64,000 nt of DNA, from contig NC_069134.1 in the NCBI RefSeq assembly GCF_026914265.1, positions 15,903,205-15,967,204 on the forward strand, in the 5' to 3' direction. The notes below the pieces were generated by a model, which saw only the letters and a list, made by a program, of their open reading frames with translations, did not search any database and was not told the DNA's origin. A program made the translations under genes and the position numbers. This DNA is from Mya arenaria (lineage: Eukaryota > Mollusca > Bivalvia > Myida > Myidae). Every line of letters starts with the position of its first letter. Position 1 is the stretch's first letter. Shown here one piece after another: positions 27,146-38,976 of this stretch.

Positions 27146-30100
27146 ATGTTTCAACGTATTTTAAAACGTTGGAGTCAGTACAAATACAGATTTGTTCCTT
27201 GGATTGCGAATAATTTGAACGAAAAGTACTTTCTTTTCACCTTGATTTTGTAATCGCCCTTTCCATCAACACTATAGTACGCAAGACTCTCAAAGGTTAC
27301 ATGCAACTAAATTGTAAATGTTTATATTAAGTCAGTTGATTGATAAGTACAGTATAACTAATTTAATATTGTCTATGGTATTAAACATGACAACCTTGTT
27401 TCAGTCATCCGAGGCTTGTGCCATCAGTTTTGGAAGACAAGGTTGTATCTGATGATGTTATAGAGCACACCCTGTTGACAGTTTTTCAAAAGTTTAACTC
27501 CACAAGCAGTCTGCACCGAACAGAGCAAAATGTCAGGAATGTGGACATCTTGTTTAAAGAACTAGGATACAAGACTGATCGTAGAAAGAGCTGCCTGTCA
27601 GATGGAGGCAGGGGAGTGTTTGTGACGGATGGAACTGTTAAACCTGGCACTTTAGTGTCACTTTATCCAGGTGCTGAACAATATTATAAAAGTTCATTAC
27701 AGCTATTTCACAGTTGATGTCTAGTAAAGTATGTGTAGCATGGGAACATACTTGCTAAAAAATAATGAACATGATTCCAATGGTTAATGTTTGATTGGTC
27801 CTTTTAATCAGAGCTCTGCCATGAGAGTCTTTTGTCAATTTTAGTTCTTGCCAGACTCTTAGCAGGGAACAGATGATTGTCAAATGTTAAATTTTTTCCT
27901 TTACATGCATTACAGTGGTCATTTTTTAACCAAATGGTGAACACTTTATAACTTGATAAAAACATACAAATTTTAGATTCACATAACTTACTTTTTCTTG
28001 ATTTTTGACAAACATTGTTTGCTCTATGTTATCTGTATTTACCTTTGTGCAGGTTTGGTGTACCAACCGTGGGAACCTGTTTTCTGGGTGAGTTTGGCAA
28101 ACCCATTCCTATTTCGCTGTGCTGATGGTGTGCATATAGACGGCAAGGATACGGGATTGTCAAAGATGATGTACAAGTAAGAAAGTGTTAATCATTCTGA
28201 TTTAACTTGAATAATATGCATTTTGTAGGCACACTCTACTGTGGAAATTGTGCATATTTTGTCTTTACAATACTGTGTAAAATCACACATTATTAAAGAT
28301 CATTTGTACAAACATAATGTATTGTTGAAGTCATTTCTTTGTTTAATCAACCCTCTAGCTTGTAAGGTAACAAAATATGGTATCTCCATGTGTGCCAAAA
28401 AGTACTTCTACATTTTATAGTGTCAGAAAAGAGATATATAAAACTGTATTTCTTTGTACATTCAGCACACTTACAGTTGATATCCATTTTAGTTCCTGTG
28501 CCAGACGTGACGGTGTGATGGGTGAACTTATGTGTGACACAAGCTGGCTGGTAGAGAAACCAGTCAATCCACTAGCAGTCGGACAGTATGTTAACAACCA
28601 GACTGAAGGTAATATATACTGGGGCAGCTCAATGTTAGATTACAAATACAGTCGAAACTCATTATCTCAAGTCGTCGGGACCTATTTAAATACTATGAGA
28701 TAATGAACATTCGACATATCCGAAATTAAAAAATATAGCACATATGACAGCAACAAAGAACAATGGAACGCAGTATTTTGCCGCTATCTGCCTCAGATAT
28801 AAATGAATTCAGTATTATAAAATCATATATAAATGATTATTTTTTGTATTTTCCTGTTGTGTTCATCTTTTGCTACAGGTAAAAACATAACAGAATTTTC
28901 TTAAGGCACTTAAAAGTTCTACTGCTAAAGTTGCAAAACCTGAAATTGATGATAATGAAGAAAGGATTAATTCAAGAATGATAAACATGCTGTTTATTTT
29001 CAGAGTTCCCAGCCAATGTGGCTTATCAGGAGTTCGATGTTCCTGTCTCATTCCCAGTTCACCTCAGGAAATACTTCCCCAACACAGAGGCCAGACTTCA
29101 GACAGATATGGACCAGCAGCTTGGTCAGATGTAAATAGCTAAATATTTCTGTTTATGTGTTCAGTGTTATTAACCATCTCCGTTGCCTAGTGGTTGAGGC
29201 GTCTGCCTATTGAGTGGGAGGTTGTGGGTTTGATACAAGGTGAATCATACTGAAAGGCATTAAAAGTTGGTACAAGTAGCTCCCTTGCCTGGCGCTCAGC
29301 ATTAAAAGGTAGTGTTTGTAAAAGTAGTGTACTCAGTACTGGTTAATCAAGAAAAGTTGTACCCCTTGAATCAGTGCTTTACACCAAGCAAGTTAAAGAT
29401 CCAAAGGGTCTCTTTAAAAAGGAGGTAGGGTATTGCAACTGGACTTCCTTTCTATCCCACCACTGTCCTTTCCTCCAGCTGTCCCTTCAGCAAAAACAAA
29501 GGACCTCATTAGAAATAAGTGCTAGCACTTTCACAGGTTATCCTGGACCGCAAGGTCTAAAAAATTCATACTGTCTAGCCAATTTGGATGTTCCGGTCAT
29601 GTTCCTGTAACATCTGAGAAAATACTCCCCAAGTTAAACAAGTGGAGTCTCTATCAGTATACTAGGATGAAAATGCTTATGTATGGGTACATTGTTAATA
29701 TTCAAAGTAGCAATACCTAAAGTAATATTGTCTCCATAATAAACAAATTCTGTGTCTTTGAAATGTCAAAGGTATACGCAATTGTTTTAATAAAACCTTA
29801 GAAGTGCATTGTCATTCTCATACACCAGGGCGATGATGTTATGCATATTACAGATTTAAATTTATCATTGTCAAACCTGTGGTGATGAATTAGAATATGC
29901 ATTGCATGCTCGCTTTTAAGTGGCTTCTGCTTTCTCTGGGAAGTTTTCACTGGTTAACAAATTGTGCTGGTTCAAAAGTCCTGAAAGTACATGTATCAGG
30001 GGTTATACCATTCAGTATTGATAGCTTTAATTTCAGACTATAATACAGATGTTTAGTGTTGTTTTTTAAGGGCATTTGCAATAAGATTAGTAAAAAGTAC

Positions 30101-30935
30101 CTTGAATGGAAATAAATGGCTATGGAAACCATTTCAACAAGGATCTTAGCACCTTAACCCTGTTTTGAGTCTGAACCCCTCATGCTCAAACTAAATTTCC
30201 AGATTGGTTTGTTCTGTCTGTTACCATCCCTGATGTATATTCTAGAATAATAGTTTAATCAGTATTTATTTTCAAACAATGTTTCAAATATCATTGGTAA
30301 TTTGACAAAATGCCTTAAAAATATCAATATCACTTTCATGCCGTATTTCTGAAAGACTGCTTAAAGGATTTTGCTAAAAAAATGTTTTGCTTGTTCTACT
30401 TTTAAAGCTGCACTCTCACAGATTTACCGTGTTGACAACTTTTTTATATTTTTTGTCTTGGAATGAGCCAATTTTTATGCAAACATGCATGGTAACCAGT
30501 GGTATAAGACTGCTGACAAAATAATCAGATTGCAGATTTCCATATTTAGGTTAAAAAAATTATGTTTATGTATTTTTTTTAAATCGTTAGTAACACTTTT
30601 AGCCATAAAACATTAATTTTGGAAAGGAAATATGAAAATCTGCGATCTGATCTTTTGTCAGCAGTCTTACATGTACATCAAAGCTTTGCTGATATCCCCC
30701 TGTCGGGGTATAAGGTATGCATGTTGTTTTCTCTTTGCTGTTTTGACTGGATGTGCTGGTCAAAACAACTTGGTACAGGTAGTATAGGTATATTCTCTCA
30801 GAGTGTAAGTTGCTGACTGGTTGCTGTTTCCTATCCAGGCTGCTGCGACTGGTTGTGCTGGTTTCCCTGAGGGAGGTCCAAGCTGGGGAGGAGCTGTTCT
30901 CCACATATTACACCATTGTCAGCAGTAATCAGTAG
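27146..30935 (+). CDS. SETD9: SET domain-containing protein 9
   Basis: Six coding exons, 27146-27225, 27405-27670, 28053-28176, 28493-28608, 29004-29130 and 30839-30935, join in phase to about 269 residues (human about 299). Exon 1 encodes KRWSQYKYRFVPWIANNLN, nearly identical to the human start (RRYKYRFVPWIALNLS). Later exons give RGVFVTDGTVKPGTLVSLYPG, NPFLFRCADGVHIDGKD, NPLAVGQYVNN and YQEFDVP. The last gives LVVLVSLREVQAGEELFSTYY. The GxG-like start of the SET fold, the NxxxxGQYVNN segment in place of the usual NH-C motif, and the GEELFxxYY tyrosine motif are all present, so a folded SET domain is expected. The protein is a putative lysine methyltransferase; its substrate is not settled. 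The exon 1 donor (gtactt) is weak but gives the correct join. Confidence 0.94.
28650..28745 (+). mobile_element. Possible DNA-transposon end fragment in SETD9 intron 4
   Basis: acagtcgaaactcattatctcaa with a partly complementary continuation (tatgagataatgaacattcgac) about 40 bases on looks like the terminal part of a pogo/Tigger-like MITE. A related phrase (acagtaaaactg...ctcaaggacgccgggga) lies near 57684. Family assignment is tentative. Confidence 0.3.
29174..29365 (+). mobile_element. tRNA-derived SINE in SETD9 intron 5
   Basis: The head carries a pol III A-box-like tgcctagtggttgaggcg and a B-box-like gtgggtttgatac spaced as in a tRNA. It is followed by a non-tRNA body with ggcattaaaagttggtacaagtagc and cttgcctggcgctcagcattaaaaggtag, a phrase typical of bivalve SINEs. 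Same orientation as the gene. The 3' boundary is uncertain and no target duplication was identified. Confidence 0.6.
30402..30670. mobile_element. Foldback MITE in SETD9 intron 5
   Basis: The stretch 30505-30547 (taagactgctgacaaa...gcagattt) and 30628-30669 (aaaatctgcgatctgatc...gtcagcagtctta) are inverted copies about 40 bp long with a loop of about 80 bp. The sequence just left, aaagctgcactctcacagatt, is the recurrent start of this element type. It would form a strong stem in the SETD9 pre-mRNA. Confidence 0.6.
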
Positions 30936-32198
30936 ACACCATGTGACCCATTAACATTGTGTATGTGTACAGGTATGAGCAAAATACTTTTCTCAAGTTC
31001 TGTAAAATTTAAAATTTCAGTGCTGTATGATGAATATAACATTCATAAAAACACCGTAAAAATTCCACCACATTAAACATAAAATGATACTTAAACATAA
31101 AATGATACTCCTTTGCTTATTTATGTTGCCTTAAAACTTGATGGGGCCAAATCATATTTAAGGGTTCATTGGTGTTTTTTTGCTTTCAAAGGCACATTGA
31201 ATATTTTAATACCAGTTGTGCCCATCTTTCTAGGATAGTTTGACTTGAGGTAAGAGAAAATGCACCTTTTTTGTATCGCTCAAGTGACAATGGCACTGAA
31301 ACTTCACTATACCAGATACTAATCTAGATAGAAGAGCCGTTAGTATTTGTATTGATTGAAATGTGATTGCTTTAGGTTTGTGGGCATTTCTGGTTATCAC
31401 CCTTTCACACTTTTCTGAGATTTATTTTTTTATTTTTAAATATTTTGTTTGGATCCTGTAGGCATAAATGCCACCAGCGAATCCGAGGGGGCTTCCCACC
31501 GCCAGATTTTTTTTAAAAATAGTCTATTTTCACTTTGAACAAAGGTCATTGCAATACTGTTAAAACTTATCATTTCACAAAACCTGACATGTTAAATATG
31601 TAATTTACTTTTTTCAATTGGAAGAACAAAACCAACAAGTAAATGATGTGACTGTATGCTCTAGTTTTAGTCTGTTTGATATTGTATCAACTACATGTAT
31701 TTAACTTTGTTCAAAATACTGATGATACATTTATAAGAAAAGGCTGAAAATTATAGCGAAAAACTATTTTGATTGTCTCCCTTTTCATCAACTCGAGCAG
31801 AAAGAGGGTTTAATGGTATTAATGCTTTGTATTAATTCCTTAAAGAAAAGCTCTAAAAGTTACACTTTGGAGAGGTCAGCCAAGTTCAGAAAAATGACTT
31901 AATACTGTGTCCGTATTTCACTTCCATGCATTTGGACAGTAATGCTCTTCGAAACCAAACATGATTAAGATCGTTAGCAATATTGACACATGATTACTTT
32001 AAATGCAAAGATGGATAACGTGAGTAATAACTTATGTTAATTCTCTTTGATCTTTATATCTAATTAGATAGAAAGAGAATGTTAAATGCATGTGCACACG
32101 TCTGTAAAGCTAAAGATTGTACAATGAATTTGAAATCACGTTGCTGTTGCTTACTGCTGTTACTTGATTCGTACTTATATGTGGTCTTCTTACCTCTG
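30936..32198. other. Spacer after SETD9
   Basis: The SETD9 3' UTR, then AT-rich sequence. A direct duplication of aaacataaaatgatact lies at about 31075-31110. Nothing else recognised. Confidence 0.45.
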
Positions 32199-33196
32199 AT
32201 CACATAAGATGTACGCCGTCTGTGGATGGCGTTCGTTATATCTGACCACATCTAGATAGCCCCATTATTAGGTATCATAATATGTTCGCCGTCTACGGAT
32301 GGCGTTCGTTATATCTGACCACATCTAGATAGCCCCATTATTAGGTATCATAATATGTTCGCCGTCTACGGATGGTGTTCGTTATATCTGACCACATCTA
32401 GATAGCCCCATTATTAGGTATCATAATATGTTCGCCGTCTAAGGATGGCGTTTCGTTACATATGACCACATCTAGATAGCCCCATTATTAGGTATCATAA
32501 TATGTTCGCCGTCTACGGATGGCGTTCGTTACATCTGACCACATCTAGATAGCCCCATTATTAGGTATCATAATATGTTCGCCGTCTACTAATGGCGTTT
32601 CGTTACATCTGACCACATCTAGATAGCCCCATTATTAGGTATCATAATATGTTCGCCGTCTACGGATGGCGTTCGTTATATCTGACCACATCTAGATAGC
32701 CCCATTATTAGGTATCATAATATGTTCGCCGTCTACGGATGGCGTTCGTTACATCTGACCACATCTAGATAGCCCCATTATTAGGTATCATAATATGTTC
32801 GCCGTCTACTAATGGCGTTTCGTTACATCTGACCACATCTAGATAGCCCCATTATTAGGTATCATAATATGTTCGCCGTCTAGGGATGGCGTTCGTTACA
32901 TCTGACCACATTTAGATAGCCCCATTATTAGGTATCATAATATGTTCGCCGTCTACGGATGGCGTTCGTTATATCTGACCACATCTAGATAGCCCCATTA
33001 TTAGGTATCATAATATGTTCGCCGTCTACGGATGGCGTCGTTACATCTGACCTCATCTAGATAGCCCCATTATTAGGTATCATTAGATGTTTGCCGTCTA
33101 CGAATGGCGTTTGCCGTCTACGGGTGGTGTTTGTTACTTCTGACCACATCTAGATAGCTCCATTATTAGGTGTCATAAAATGTTCGCCGTCTACGG
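32199..33196. repeat. 73-bp satellite array
   Basis: About 13-14 head-to-tail copies of a 73-bp unit reading ggcgttcgttatatctgacc, catctagatagccccattat, taggtatcataatatgttcg, ccgtctacggat. Internal copies are nearly identical; the first and the last two are diverged, as expected for an array homogenised by unequal exchange. Several central units alternate between ctacggatggcgttcg and ctactaatggcgtttcg, suggesting a multi-unit higher-order repeat. No coding content. Confidence 0.95.
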
Positions 33197-34255
33197 ATGT
33201 CTACGTGTGTGACGGCATTCAAAACGCTTATGTTCAACCTACGAGTAAGCATAAATATACAACAGTGGCATAATGTTGCGGACTAGCAACATATTGATGG
33301 ATTTATTGCACGTACACGGTGTTGACTTTTTAGGTAAATTTAAAAGACGTACATTTAGCTCGTCTGTTTCTTAACGAAGCCAGTATCAGCCATAAAATAT
33401 TCACATGAAACTTAGTACACCGATTGCAAATGTCAACGCTGTATGTTTAGCAAACACCATATCCCCGTATTAAAAATCACTGACGTCATGCTCCGTGACC
33501 AGTTGAGGAAAACAGACGAGCGTCTGGTGCTGCTGTTTCGACTTATTGACATTCGAGAAACGGTTGTCTTTATAACATCAACGTTCGATGACGACTACTT
33601 CGAATTATAAACGATCACTCCCGAAGGTCGAGGCACCACGTAGATGATAAAATGTCACGATCCCACATGATTGCCTGTCAATACCGACTAGATTGATATC
33701 ATGCCATAGACGTAGTTATTAACAACTTAGAAAGTAGTGAAATAAGTTTAGATAAACATACTCTTCAACAAAACTAGATTTTGAAACAGTCGGGACCTAA
33801 GTGTAATTGAAAGATAACTTCATGATTTTGTTAACATTGAATGTCTGTAAAACATATGACACTCCATTACCAGGCAGAGATGTTAAAGTTCGCGGTTCTT
33901 ATCTAGGAAAGATTGGAGTAGTTTGTCAAAATGGCGCCTTAACATACACATGGTAGAATTAATTTACTCCTTAACCAACGCACGTTAAGAGAGTTCCCTA
34001 GAGACAGACAAGCGAAGGAAGTATTTGTTTAGTGAATCTTGATTTTTAGAGTGTCTTAAACTTTGTGTTTGTGCATTATCTTGCATTAGAGATTTAATTG
34101 AAAATTATTCAATAAATGAAGCCTTTCACTCACGTACCATTTATTTAGAAAACTGTAGAAATATAAAATTAGTTCGGCCCTACTGTGCACACAAATTGAG
34201 ATTTCAAGTTGGAGTTGTTTGGAAAAGGATTCAAATGATATTCATTTAAGGTACA
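33197..34255. other. Gene-free spacer
   Basis: Non-repetitive within the window. A phrase gacagacgagcg...gtgctgctgtttcgac around 33510-33545 looks like part of a dispersed element, but no ends are visible. No gene recognised. Confidence 0.4.
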
Positions 34256-34265
34256 GTTTTTAAAA

Positions 34266-34610
34266 TAACGCATGCCGTTGTTTTGGGAGGGCGGCGTCCA
34301 ACTTACCTATGGTATCGAATAATTTTAGTTAGTTCTGACATGTAGTTACCACACTTCCCAATGGAGACCTTTCATGAGATTGCGTATGTGGCTCTAAGGG
34401 TCAAGGTCAAAGGTCACTGTTACTAAAAATAGTAAACGGCCGGTACTGAAGGTTGCCATATTGCGACCGAACATGGTTTATAAAAGGAGTGAAATTTGGT
34501 TATTTGAATGAAACCTGCCTATTAGAATGACGTATGTCTTTGTTTTGGGAGGGCGGCGCCAAACTTACCTATGGTATCGAATAATTATGTCTCCCCATAT
34601 TGTTTATGCC
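34266..34610. repeat. Direct repeat pair of about 65 bp, 250 bp apart
   Basis: The sequence around 34268-34331 (acgcatgccgttgttttggg, agggcggcgtccaacttacc, tatggtatcgaataat) recurs at 34527-34590 with few changes. The DNA between includes a phrase aaggtcaaaggtcactg typical of the next repeat. The pair may bound an inserted or duplicated segment. Confidence 0.7.
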
Positions 34611-35345
34611 CTGTCCGTCAGTCAGTCAGTACGTCACACTTCGTTTCCGCTCAATAACTATAGAACGCTTAGACCCATGAACTTCATACTTGGTATGGTA
34701 GTTGTTCATGACTAGTAGATGACCCCTATTGATTTTGGGGTCACTAGGTCCAAGGTCAAGGTCACCGTGACCTTGAGGTGAAGAAACAGTTTCCGTTCAA
34801 TAACTAAAGATCTTTTGGGACCAGGAACTTCATACTTGGTATGCTAGTTGGTCATGACTAGTAGATGACTCCTATTGATTTTGAGATCAGTAGGTCAAAT
34901 GTTAAGGTCACCGTGACCTTGAGGTGAAGAAACGGTTTCCGCTCAAAAATTAAAGATCGCTTGCACCCAGGAACTTCATACTTGGTATGCAAGTTGATCA
35001 TGATTAGTAGATGACCCCTATTGATTTTGTGATCAGTCCGTTAGTCAGTCAGTCTGTCCGTCAGTCTGTACGTCACACTTTGTTTCCGCTCAATAAATAA
35101 AGAACGCTTGCACCCAGGAACTTCATACTTGGTATGCTAGTCGGTCATGGCTAGTAGATGACCCCTTTTGATTTTGAGATCAGTAGGTCAAATGTCAAGG
35201 TTGCCGTGACCTTGAGGTGAAGAAATGGTTACCGCTCAGTAACTAAAGAACAGTTGCACCCAAGAACGTAATACTTGGTATGCAAGTAGGTCAAAGGTCA
35301 AGGTGACGATGACCTTGAGCTAAAAATAGTTTCCGATCAATAATT
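34595..35345. repeat. Diverged ~146-150 bp tandem repeats
   Basis: Four to five copies of a unit containing gtttccgctcaataac, acttcatacttggtatg, gactagtagatgacccctat and caaggtcaccgtgaccttga. Copies start near 34647, 34789, 34935 and 35080. The strand-reversed form of the same vocabulary occurs at 47.3-47.8 kb and 49.5 kb, so this is a dispersed family. Non-coding. Confidence 0.8.
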
Positions 35346-35608
35346 GATTAAGTATATAGGAAGAGTTTATGTAGACGTTTCATGGGATTGTGTTTTGCGC
35401 TCTTACGTCAAGGTCAATGTCACTGCTTCCAAATGCCCCCGCACCCCAGGGACCCTAGGTAAGGCCCATTCCCCGCTATATTTAAAGCGAACACAAAACC
35501 ACCGCATTCACCCGGCACTGCGGGGCCACCTGAAAGGTAAAAACACGGCCCATTTCCCCCGCTATCCCCGGTATACCCCCGGACTTGGGGGGGGCGTGGT
35601 TTACAATT

Positions 35609-35684
35609 CGAGGGGTGAATGCGAAAAGGTTCTAAGTAACATTAAATAAAGAAGCAGATAGAACCTTTTCGCTTTCACCCCTCG
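35609..35684. repeat. Near-perfect 26-bp inverted repeat (hairpin)
   Basis: Left arm 35609-35634 (cgaggggtgaatgcgaaaag then gttcta) and right arm 35659-35684 are complementary with one mismatch, around a 24-base loop. It follows a GC-rich patch (35430-35600) quite unlike its surroundings. Function unknown: it could be the centre of a foldback element or a transcribed hairpin. Confidence 0.85.
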
Positions 35685-35922
35685 TTTATTGACATGTGCA
35701 TTACTGTACAGAGTTAGTACCAATCTGTAAGTGGTCCTTTCCGTTGCAATCTTGCGGTCCGAACAATAGATATATCATAGTAACATAATCATATGAACGA
35801 GTTTTAGAATAAAGTAACACATTATAAGTTAAGTCCTAAGGTATTAAATATGCATGTATCATTTAGGTATTATTGTAAATGGTTACTGAAAAATCAATTA
35901 TGTATATGTGAATCGACTCTTA

Positions 35923-36183
35923 TACTGTGTGTGTATAACACGTGATAAATTACGTCATATATGCTACGTCGGAAGCCAACATTTTGCTTAAAATAAAGAC
36001 TTAAAACAAAGATAATTTTTACAACTACCTCAAACACTCCGTAAGCGGCGTAGACGGCGCTATGTTTCATTTAAAATGATGAAGGAATAGTTATCTTTGT
36101 TTAAAGTCTTCATTCGAAGCAAAATTGAGCCTTCCTACGTAGCATCTATGACGCAATTTATCGCGTGATATACACACACTGTA
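35923..36183. mobile_element. Palindromic MITE with TA target duplication
   Basis: 261-bp element. Ends TACTGTGTGTGTATA (35923-35937) and TATACACACACTGTA (36169-36183) are inverted copies with one mismatch, flanked on both sides by TA. The similarity continues inward for about 95 bp per arm (gataaatt.cgtcat.atgctacgt.ggaag), so most of the element is one large palindrome. TA duplication suggests a Tc1/mariner-type source. No coding capacity. Confidence 0.85.
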
Positions 36184-38976
36184 TACTATGGGTGTAGTTG
36201 AAGGTAAAATGCAGGTTTCCGTAATGTATTACAGTTACTAATCCCGTGTTTGACCTGTTACAACACTCTTGGTATTTAATTGCATTTAATTCAATTAATA
36301 TCACAGGTTATGCTAAATAGTGTTATAAGGAATCAATGACCATATGGAACCTGTCAGCGATATATTACCTTACAGGCACCGTATTCAATAAACTTTTACA
36401 ATTTCTAGTTTTAATTAAATGCGGAACTATTGAATATTGAACGTATGTACGGATTCTTTCTTGTCATCGACCGCGTACTATTATGAAGTAATGGAAATCC
36501 TTTTTACAAGTTTCAAGTGACGTCTAGAAATACAATTCGAAAGGAATCGATTTTGGATCAAAACTTGTAATTATGCATAGAGAAGAATAAATGATATTGA
36601 ATATATACATTGAAAAAAGCTTTGAATGACTTTTGAATAGTCCGAGCGCATGTCAAATACATAACAGACATTGCGACACTGCAGAGTCCTTTTATAACAA
36701 GAAACTTCCATTTAAAAATCCATAGACCCTTTTGTCCTCAGGAATAATTCAGAAAAAACTTTCAAGTATGCAATTTGAATGTATGATTATAAGGAACTAA
36801 ATGGTCTGTAATGTTCGTGCAGATCATTGCATGTTCAAAAACTTATTGTTACATAATATATACCAATGTGTATGCTATAAATGTGCACTTAAAACACGAG
36901 CAAAAGGCTTATGCTGTTTTATTTGCGTAGGCATAGAGCTATTATTGCGAGAAGTCGCCATCTTACACATACTAACATATACTTGTCGCATTTATTGACA
37001 CAACTATTGAATACTATCACCGTTATACCACGTCACAACACGTATTTTGGGCCGGAGGGCTTACTAAAATGAATAGTAAACTTGACTTGAACACACTTGA
37101 GAGTACCACATAAAAGCCCTCTTTACTTAAGTAACGGTATGAAAGATAGATGGAAAGATAAAGCTACGTCTCAATTAAGTTAACGTGGTTTTACAAGGCA
37201 GATTTTCTGTGCAACGACGTCAAAAAATAACGACATCCGGAGGCAGCGTTATTGGAGACATGGGACCTAGTTTGCGCTCTATGCTAAAGCACCGGTACAT
37301 TGCATTATATTGGTTTTCTAGCGCCGTTCTTAAGTGACATCCATCAAGCTGTCGTTGACGTTGGCGTCGAAATCTTGCCGCAGCTATTTTTTCTCAATCG
37401 TTATTTAAACTGTTCAAAATGAACTATTGTACATTTGCTAAAAACAACAATTCATACACGCGTAGCAATTCCATGACTGTAGTGAGAGTAATCAGTTATC
37501 TCCCTTAATTAACTGATAACAGCGGACGAGCGTTAGCATTTCTTTTGTGGTGCCCTTGCTCGTGTTTTATATGTCATTATTAATTTTATTCTACATTGAA
37601 ACAAAATAAACATAATGCAAATGAGCAGAACCAAGCTCTAGCCCTACCGGTTTTACGCCCTCTGTCTACGTTTTAAGCCATCTGAGATTAAGGGAGACTT
37701 ATTAAAGCATTTACCGCAAACATCAGAAAGGATTTGATCGAACAAATGTTGCCATGACTTGAAATGAGCGGTTGGATCTATAATCGATACGGAGTGGAAA
37801 GTGATGGTGTCTTTGAAATCAATCATTTAATTCATATCGATACGCTTTTAATAATCGGCACTGTAAGGAACTAATAGGCTGGTGATTGGACCGCGGATTT
37901 CATTTCGATGGGTTTTGAATGAGGTTCGGATGAATTGATATGAAATAAATGATACCACCTCTACTTGGATACTGAGCTTGTTGTGTGTCAGTGTTTATAA
38001 GGTTAGGTTGGTTTAAATGTTAAGGAAAAGTTGAACAAAGGTAAGGCTATATCGTTTTTTTTATCAAATAAAACCTTCAACTCGAAACTTTACTACCAAT
38101 TTCAGATGGCAATTTTTCAATTTTAATTAGTTCGATGTCTATCAGCTATCAGTATTATTAGATTAAAGTGATTATTATGTCGGAAGTAGATTTATGAGGT
38201 ATCAATGGAAAGACTTTACAAATAAAGTAAACTTTTGAAAAAAAAACACAGGAGAAGAATCGTTATCAGGATCTTCATAGTTCTTTGGGTAAATCTGTAT
38301 GTTTCAAATGTCCGCGATAAACCTTCGTGTCATGCTCGAACTGTGAAAGACAAGTATATATACTTAATAATATAGCTCTCACATTTTTGTTTAATGCAAT
38401 AATGTTACAGTTTGAACATGGATAATACGAACATTTAGACCGAGATTGAAATTGTTGGTATAATTTAAACGTATTTTCATATATGAACTGGAAAAGCGTC
38501 TATACTTAGATGTACAATATTTTGTTAAAGGATTAAAGCGACAGCTATTCTTAGTATATACATGTGAAAGCATAATAATTTGGTTGATTTGCTACCAAAA
38601 TATAACTTAATACTTCTAAAAGACGAAGTAATCTTGTTTATACAATGTTGAAATAATATTAATACAACATTACATAATTGTTATTAGTTGTCGTTGATCG
38701 TATTTACGACAAGGGACTTTTTATTCCGCTGTAAAGGACTTAGTGGAAATATTTTGTATCTCGATCATCAATCCTTAACAAATACAAGGTTTTAGTTGTT
38801 CAAAATCACATAAACTTAAGTAAAATCCAAAAGCAAACAATTGTTATTACAATGCAAACTTTTCAATCGGCATTTATGATTATTCTAACATTTATTTATA
38901 TAATGCATTGTTTTATAGATTGCAGAGATTTTTTTTCAGTAACTATTCAATAATAATTTCCTGTTCCTTACAGAGA
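36184..38976. other. Gene-poor spacer before the Tctex1 genes
   Basis: AT-rich and largely unique. A phrase gggccggagggcttactaaaatgaatagtaaacttgacttg near 37050-37090 resembles the 3' end of a dispersed element. The end of this stretch probably includes the first intron and non-coding 5' exon of the gene at 38977, but no upstream exon can be proved. Confidence 0.4.
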
